DNA from: Proteobacteria bacterium UBA4656
Lineage (GTDB): Bacteria; Pseudomonadota; Gammaproteobacteria; Xanthomonadales; Ahniellaceae
Reading direction: 5' to 3'
Assembly (NCBI GenBank): GCA_002405525.1
Contig: DHLY01000152.1
Location: 15,598-35,062 of the forward strand
DNA: 19,465 nucleotides
Positions 15,542-19,465 of the stretch are shown in pieces. Made by a program: the position numbers and the translations under genes. The notes beneath the pieces were generated by a model that was not told where the DNA came from, did not search any database, and saw nothing but the letters and a program-made list of their open reading frames with translations. Each line of letters begins with the position of its first letter. Positions within the stretch are counted from its first letter, which is position 1.

Positions 15542-17938
15542 GTGATCCACATTCCCGGCTACCGCATCCTGCGCGAGGTCGGCCGCGGCGACATGTCCAC
15601 GGTCCACCTCGCGCTCCGGCAGTCCGACGGCCGCGAGGTGGCGTTGAAGGTGTTGGTGCCGGCGCCCGCCGCCGACCCCGGCTTCAGCGAGCGCGTCCTG
15701 AAGGCAGCGTGCGATGCGGCGGACCTGCGCCACCCGCACCTGGTCGACATCCTGGACTTCGGGCGCGCGGGCGATGCGTGCTACGTCGTGATGGAGCACC
15801 TCGGCGGCGGGCCGGCGCTCGGCGACGGCACGCCCCGCGATGCCGCATGCGCGCTGCGGATCGCGCGCGAGATCGCCGGCGCGCTGGACCATGCGCACCG
15901 CCACGGACTGGTCCACGGCGCCGTCCATCCCGGCAACATCCTGCTGCGCGGGGACGGCGCAGCTGTGCTGACCGACTGCGGCATTGCGCGCGCGGCCGGC
16001 ATGGCGCGCCCGATCAGTCCCGAACAGGCGCGCGGCCTGGCGCCGGACGCGCGCTCCGACCTGTACGGTCTCGGCCTGGTGCTGCACGAACTGCTGAGCG
16101 GGCGGGCGCCCTACGCCGGCGCCGATCCACTGGCGGTCGCGATCATGCGCCTTACCGGGCCGCCGCCGCCGCTGCCACCCGCGCTGTCGGCGCTGCAGCC
16201 CCTGCTCGACGGGTTGCTGACCATCAGCCCGGACCAGCGCCTGGCGAACGGCGATCGGGTCGCCAGCGCGATCCGCATGCACGAAACCGCGCCCGCGTCC
16301 GGCGGTCCATCGTCCGCGCCGGTCGTACCCGCCCCGCCGGCGCGGCGCGGCGCGCGCGCCGAACCGGTATTCGGCGAGATCGACGCCATCGACGATGGCG
16401 ACCCGCGGCGCCGAGACGGACCGTCCCGCGCGCCGCCGGAGCGCGGCGTGGCGCACCGGATGGCGGCACTGGTCGCGGTGCTCGGCATCGGCGCCGGCAT
16501 CGCCACCCTGTGGGCGTGGCAGGACCACCTGCGCGCCCTGCTGCCCGACACGCGGTGGAACACGCTGCTCGCCGAAGGCCAGCGCGCGATGGAGGCAGGA
16601 CGTCTGGCCGGCGACGACGTCGGATCGGCGCTGCAGATGTTCCGCGCCGTGCTGCGCGAGGACCCGGACAACGCGACCGCCCTGGCCGGCGTGCGCGAGG
16701 TCGGCGAACGCCTCGCCGCGCTGTCCGCCGAGGCGCTCGCCGCCGGCGATCGCGACATCGCGCGCGCGCGGCTGGCGCAGGCGCGCGAGGTTCTGCAGGG
16801 CGGGGCGCGGATCGACACCCTCGAGCGCGATCTCGCCGCGCTGGAATCGAAGGACTCCGAACTCGCGGGCCTGCTCGAGCAGGCGAGCGCCGCGCGCGAT
16901 GCCGGCCGCCTGACCGACGCGCCGGATTCCGCCGCCGCGCTGTTCGCCCGCGCGCTGGCGGCCGAACCGGGCAACGGCATCGCGCGCAAGGGCCTCGACG
17001 ACATCGTCGCCGCGCTCGACGCGCAGGCGCGCGCCGCGCTGGACGAGGGCCGGCCGGCCGACGCCGAGGCGCTGGCGACTCGGATCGAATCGGTGAGCCC
17101 CGGGCACGCCGCGGTGCCCGCCCTGCGCGGACGGGTGGCCGACGCACGCGCCGCCGCGGCGCAGGCGCTGGAGGAAGCGCTCACCACGGGCGAAGCGCGC
17201 CTGCGCGAGGGCCGGTTGCTCGCGCCGGAGCACGACAGCGCGCGTCACCACTTCCAGCAGGCGCTGGCACGCGATCCGGGCAACGCCCGCGCGCGGGCGG
17301 GCCTGTCGCGGATCGGCGCCGCGCTGCTGCTGCAGGCCGACGCCGCGATCGAGGCCGGCGATGCGGCGGGCGCCCGGCGGCGGCTGCGCGAGGCCCGCAC
17401 GTTCGGCGCGTCGGCCGGCGACGCGGATGCCAGCCGGCTGCGCCTGCGCGAACTCGAGGAACGACTGGCGATCGCCGCCGAGCGCCCGCCTCTGACCGCC
17501 GACCAGCAGGCGCGGCTGGAGCGCTTCCTCGCCGAAGCCGACGCGGCGCTCGCCGCCGACGCGCTCAACGAACCGCCGGGTGGCAACGCCTACGATTTGT
17601 ACCGCGCCGCACTGTCGCTGGACCGGGGCGACCAGCGCGCCAGGGACGGCCTCGCCGCGATCGCGCCGCGCGCCCGCGCGCTGTTCGACGAAGCCGTGGC
17701 CGCCGGCCGGCCGGCGGCGGCGCGACCATACCTGGACGCCTTCGAATCGACCTCGCGCGACGGCGCGGCGCGCAACGCGATGCGACTGGCCCTGGGCCGC
17801 GCCTACGCCGCACAGGGCGAACGCCAGGCGGCGGCCGGGCAGCGCGAGGCCGCGCGCCGTTCTCTGGCGCGCGCGCGAGAGATGGCGCCGGACGATCCTG
17901 CGGTCGCCGCGCTGGCCGCACGCCTCGCCGCGTTGTAG
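15542..17938 (+). CDS. Membrane pseudokinase with periplasmic TPR-like region
   Basis: 798 residues from GTG 15542. Residues 7-245 have a Hanks-type Ser/Thr kinase fold: Gly-rich loop GRGDMSTVHLA, VALK (Lys36), HPHLVD, and SDLYGLG (172-178). The catalytic loop reads HGAVHPGN (125-132) instead of HRDxKPxN, so the catalytic Asp is Ala127 and the following Lys is His. The helix-C Glu position is Ala55, DFG is DCG (145-147), and only about a dozen residues separate DCG from SPEQARG (159-165), so the activation loop is short and lacks the GTxxYM part. A disordered Pro/Arg linker (250-305) leads to one TM segment (308-325, positives before it, so N-terminus inside). The remaining 470 residues, probably periplasmic, are Ala-rich TPR-like repeats (for example LREDPDNATALAG, LARDPGNARARAG). 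It is probably a signalling or scaffold protein rather than an active kinase; ATP binding may persist. Ligand and partners are unknown. Confidence 0.8.
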   Translation: MIHIPGYRILREVGRGDMSTVHLALRQSDGREVALKVLVPAPAADPGFSERVLKAACDAADLRHPHLVDILDFGRAGDACYVVMEHLGGGPALGDGTPRDAACALRIAREIAGALDHAHRHGLVHGAVHPGNILLRGDGAAVLTDCGIARAAGMARPISPEQARGLAPDARSDLYGLGLVLHELLSGRAPYAGADPLAVAIMRLTGPPPPLPPALSALQPLLDGLLTISPDQRLANGDRVASAIRMHETAPASGGPSSAPVVPAPPARRGARAEPVFGEIDAIDDGDPRRRDGPSRAPPERGVAHRMAALVAVLGIGAGIATLWAWQDHLRALLPDTRWNTLLAEGQRAMEAGRLAGDDVGSALQMFRAVLREDPDNATALAGVREVGERLAALSAEALAAGDRDIARARLAQAREVLQGGARIDTLERDLAALESKDSELAGLLEQASAARDAGRLTDAPDSAAALFARALAAEPGNGIARKGLDDIVAALDAQARAALDEGRPADAEALATRIESVSPGHAAVPALRGRVADARAAAAQALEEALTTGEARLREGRLLAPEHDSARHHFQQALARDPGNARARAGLSRIGAALLLQADAAIEAGDAAGARRRLREARTFGASAGDADASRLRLRELEERLAIAAERPPLTADQQARLERFLAEADAALAADALNEPPGGNAYDLYRAALSLDRGDQRARDGLAAIAPRARALFDEAVAAGRPAAARPYLDAFESTSRDGAARNAMRLALGRAYAAQGERQAAAGQREAARRSLARAREMAPDDPAVAALAARLAAL

Positions 17939-18010
17939 GAGCGACGCGTGCGCCGCGAGCTCTTCGCGCTTGCGGCCAGCCAGGTCGCGCTCCACGCAGC
18001 ACTTCTACGA
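17933..18010. repeat. REP-like inverted pair overlapping the stop codon
   Basis: TTGTAGGAGCGACG starts at 17933 and contains the TAG stop (17936-17938) of the pseudokinase gene. A diverged inverted copy ends at 18010 (minus strand TCGTAGAAG, then GGAGCGCGACC). The head resembles xanthomonad REP repeats. It likely forms an imperfect stem-loop at the mRNA end. Confidence 0.55.
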
Positions 18011-18019
18011 ACGCCCGCC

Positions 18020-18097
18020 TTGTGGGAGCCGCTTCAGGCGGCGATGGGTTTGCCGAGAGGCCCCCGCAGATCGAGCGCCGGCTGAACCGGCTCCCAT
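18020..18097. repeat. REPIN: two inverted REP units
   Basis: Unit 1 (plus, 18020-18048) has TTGTGGGAGCC and a 5-bp stem GCCGC/GCGGC (18028-18032, 18038-18042) around loop TTCAG. Unit 2 (minus, about 18097-18070) has ATGGGAGCC and stem GCCGG/CCGGC around the same loop. The stem bases differ but stay paired, so the structure is conserved by compensating changes. They face each other about 20 bp apart, the layout of REPIN/BIME elements moved by RAYT transposases. Confidence 0.75.
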
Positions 18098-18182
18098 CAG
18101 GCCCGCTCCGCTCGGCGGTCGACGATCGGATGCAAGCCCTGTCGGAGCGGCACTCGCGCCGCGAACCGCGCTGCCGTGCGCT

Positions 18183-18210
18183 GGGCATACAATGCCCGTG
18201 GACCGAGGAG
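18183..18210 (+). promoter_or_regulatory. -10 element, palindrome and ribosome site of the protease gene
   Basis: TACAAT (18188-18193) gives a start near 18200. GAGGAG (18205-18210) is a strong Shine-Dalgarno 9 nt before ATG 18220. The -10 lies within GGGCAT-ACA-ATGCCC (18183-18197), a perfect 6-bp inverted repeat that could be an operator. No clear -35. Confidence 0.55.
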
Positions 18211-18219
18211 CCTGCGCCG

Positions 18220-19368
18220 ATGAGCGACCACGACCACTGGGAAACCGCCACCCCGCGCCGCCGTGCCTGGCACCGCGTCGTGATCGCCGGCGTGGTGATC
18301 GGCGCGCTGGTGCTGTTCGCCTGGCCCGCGACCCATCGCTGGCTGAATCCACCGCCGGCGCCGCGCGAGGTCACCGCGCGTGGCGATCTCGCCGCCGACG
18401 AGCAGAACACGATCGCGATCTTCGAGTCGGTCAGCCCTTCGGTGGTCAACATCACGACCACCGCGCGCGTGCGCGACTTCTGGACCCGGCGCGTCAACGA
18501 AGTGCCGCGCGGCACCGGCAGCGGCTTCGTGTGGGACGACCAGGGCCACGTGGTGACCAACTGGCACGTGGTCGCGGGCGCCAGCCGCGCCCTGGTCGGC
18601 CTCGACAGCGGACGCACCTTCGAGGCCGTGCTGGTCGGCGCCAGCCCCGCGCACGACCTCGCGGTGCTCAAGATCAACGTGCCGATCGACGCCCCGCCAC
18701 CGGTGCCCGTCGGCAGCAGCGCCGACCTCAAGGTCGGCCAGAAGGTGTTCGCGATCGGCAATCCCTTCGGCCTCGACCACACGCTGACCACCGGCGTCAT
18801 CTCCGCGCTCGACCGCACCATCCCGGGCGAGAACGGGCCCGACATCGAGGGCCTGGTGCAGACCGACGCGGCGATCAACCCGGGCAACTCCGGCGGCCCG
18901 CTGATCGACAGCGCAGGCCGGCTGATCGGCATCAACACCGCGATCTACAGCCCCAGCGGCGCCTCGGCGGGGATCGGTTTCGCGGTGCCGGTGGACGTGG
19001 TCAACCGGGTGGTGCCGCGGCTGGTGGCCGACGGCCGCTTCGTGCGGCCGGTGATCGGCATCAGCGGCGACGACGAGGTGGCCGCGCGCCTGCTGGAGGA
19101 GGCCGGCGTCGAAGGCGTGGCGATCCTCGGCATCACGCCGGGCTCGCCGGCCGAGCGGCTCGGCCTGCGCCCGGCGATGCGCGCGCCCGACGGCCGCGCG
19201 GTGCTGGGCGACGTGATCCAGGCGATCGACGGCAAGCCGGTGCGCTCGCTGTCGGAACTCACCACGATCCTCGAATCGCACCAGGCCGGCGACACCGTGG
19301 TGCTGACCCTCTGGCGCGACGGCGAACTGCTGCCGGCCGAGGTGGTGCTCGGCGCGCCTGCGGGATAG
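18220..19368 (+). CDS. Membrane-anchored HtrA/Deg family serine protease, one PDZ domain
   Basis: 382 residues. A short basic cytoplasmic tail and one uncleaved TM anchor (about 19-36) place the protease in the periplasm, as in DegS. The trypsin-like S1C domain (about 62-270) has His116 (TNWHVV), Asp146 (HDLAVLKI) and Ser224 in GNSGGPL. FAIGNPFGLDHTLTTGVIS and NTAIYSPSGASAGIGF match the plant/cyanobacterial Deg1 branch of HtrA more closely than E. coli DegS as I recall them. One PDZ domain (about 276-378) follows, with an insertion APDGRAVLGD before its carboxylate-binding half. Expected role: envelope protein quality control or site-1 cleavage of an anti-sigma factor such as RseA, which is not in this window. 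The start is fixed by the GAGGAG site. Confidence 0.92.
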   Translation: MSDHDHWETATPRRRAWHRVVIAGVVIGALVLFAWPATHRWLNPPPAPREVTARGDLAADEQNTIAIFESVSPSVVNITTTARVRDFWTRRVNEVPRGTGSGFVWDDQGHVVTNWHVVAGASRALVGLDSGRTFEAVLVGASPAHDLAVLKINVPIDAPPPVPVGSSADLKVGQKVFAIGNPFGLDHTLTTGVISALDRTIPGENGPDIEGLVQTDAAINPGNSGGPLIDSAGRLIGINTAIYSPSGASAGIGFAVPVDVVNRVVPRLVADGRFVRPVIGISGDDEVAARLLEEAGVEGVAILGITPGSPAERLGLRPAMRAPDGRAVLGDVIQAIDGKPVRSLSELTTILESHQAGDTVVLTLWRDGELLPAEVVLGAPAG

Positions 19369-19419
19369 ACCACCCCGCAAGGACGGCCCTACAACAACCC
19401 CATGCCCAACTGCGCCACT

Positions 19420-19452
19420 GCCAAACAATGACGCCAGCGACGTATTGTTGGC
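19420..19452. repeat. Imperfect inverted repeat after the protease gene
   Basis: GCCAAACAAT (19420-19429) pairs with ATTGTTGGC (19444-19452) with one bulged A and a 14-nt loop. It lies 51 bp past the protease stop, in a locally AT-richer patch, and may be a terminator or the operator of the next gene beyond the window. Confidence 0.4.
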
Positions 19453-19465
19453 ACGCATCGAGGTA

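Noticed and set aside
15308-17995. Long minus-strand frame opposite the pseudokinase gene
   Set aside because: Antisense shadow, typical of high-GC DNA; no motif and no ribosome site.
15709-18219. Open frame joined to the protease gene upstream
   Set aside because: Covers the pseudokinase gene in another frame; the protease has its own promoter, GAGGAG site and ATG at 18220.
19428-19465. ATG near the right end as start of a new gene
   Set aside because: No ribosome site and only 12 codons before the edge; cannot be supported.
1-19465. CRISPR arrays, tRNA, rRNA, insertion sequences, prophage genes
   Set aside because: Looked for regular direct repeats, cloverleaf signatures and transposase or integrase motifs; none seen.

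Overview
This is a very GC-rich chromosomal window, roughly 70% G+C by eye, with strongly GC-ending codons. It reads as a gammaproteobacterium of the Xanthomonadales/Lysobacterales type. The reasons are a mono-functional RelA of gammaproteobacterial design, a full-length bacterial HrpA with its long C-terminal domain, a PBP1b gene coupled to a TPR lipoprotein, a small secreted protein family I associate with xanthomonads, and TGTGGGAGC-type REP repeats. The species assignment is inference.

Layout. (1) 1-2934, minus strand: a REP-like hairpin at the edge, then a two-gene operon of mrcB (PBP1b) and a TPR lipoprotein, probably its activator LpoP, joined by an ATGA overlap. (2) 3027-7463, plus strand: a clear sigma70-type promoter and one very large gene carrying three glycosyltransferase modules (GT4, coiled coil, GT2, GT4). 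(3) 7496-11512, plus: hrpA, an ATP-dependent RNA helicase, followed by an 11-bp GC hairpin. (4) 11763-12563, minus: a probable TorD/DmsD-type chaperone gene whose upstream region has an FNR/CRP-type half-site palindrome at the class II position relative to a -10-like hexamer. (5) 12768-13347: a small secreted protein (minus), divergent from relA. (6) 13348-19368, plus: relA; a membrane protein with a kinase-like cytoplasmic domain lacking the catalytic Asp and a long periplasmic TPR-like region; a REP/REPIN-rich spacer; and a membrane-anchored HtrA/Deg protease with one PDZ domain.

How they fit. Most genes act in the envelope or in stress: peptidoglycan synthesis (PBP1b/LpoP), glycan assembly (GT fusion), the stringent response (RelA), RNA surveillance (HrpA) and envelope proteolysis (Deg). 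The least conventional items are the pseudokinase-TM-TPR protein beside the anchored protease, the triple glycosyltransferase, the possible oxygen-regulated promoter of an orphan TorD-like gene, and relA with a -10 element placed so that its mRNA would be leaderless. I see no CRISPR array, rRNA, tRNA, prophage or insertion sequence. Nearly all DNA is accounted for by housekeeping-type genes and short promoter or repeat-bearing gaps.
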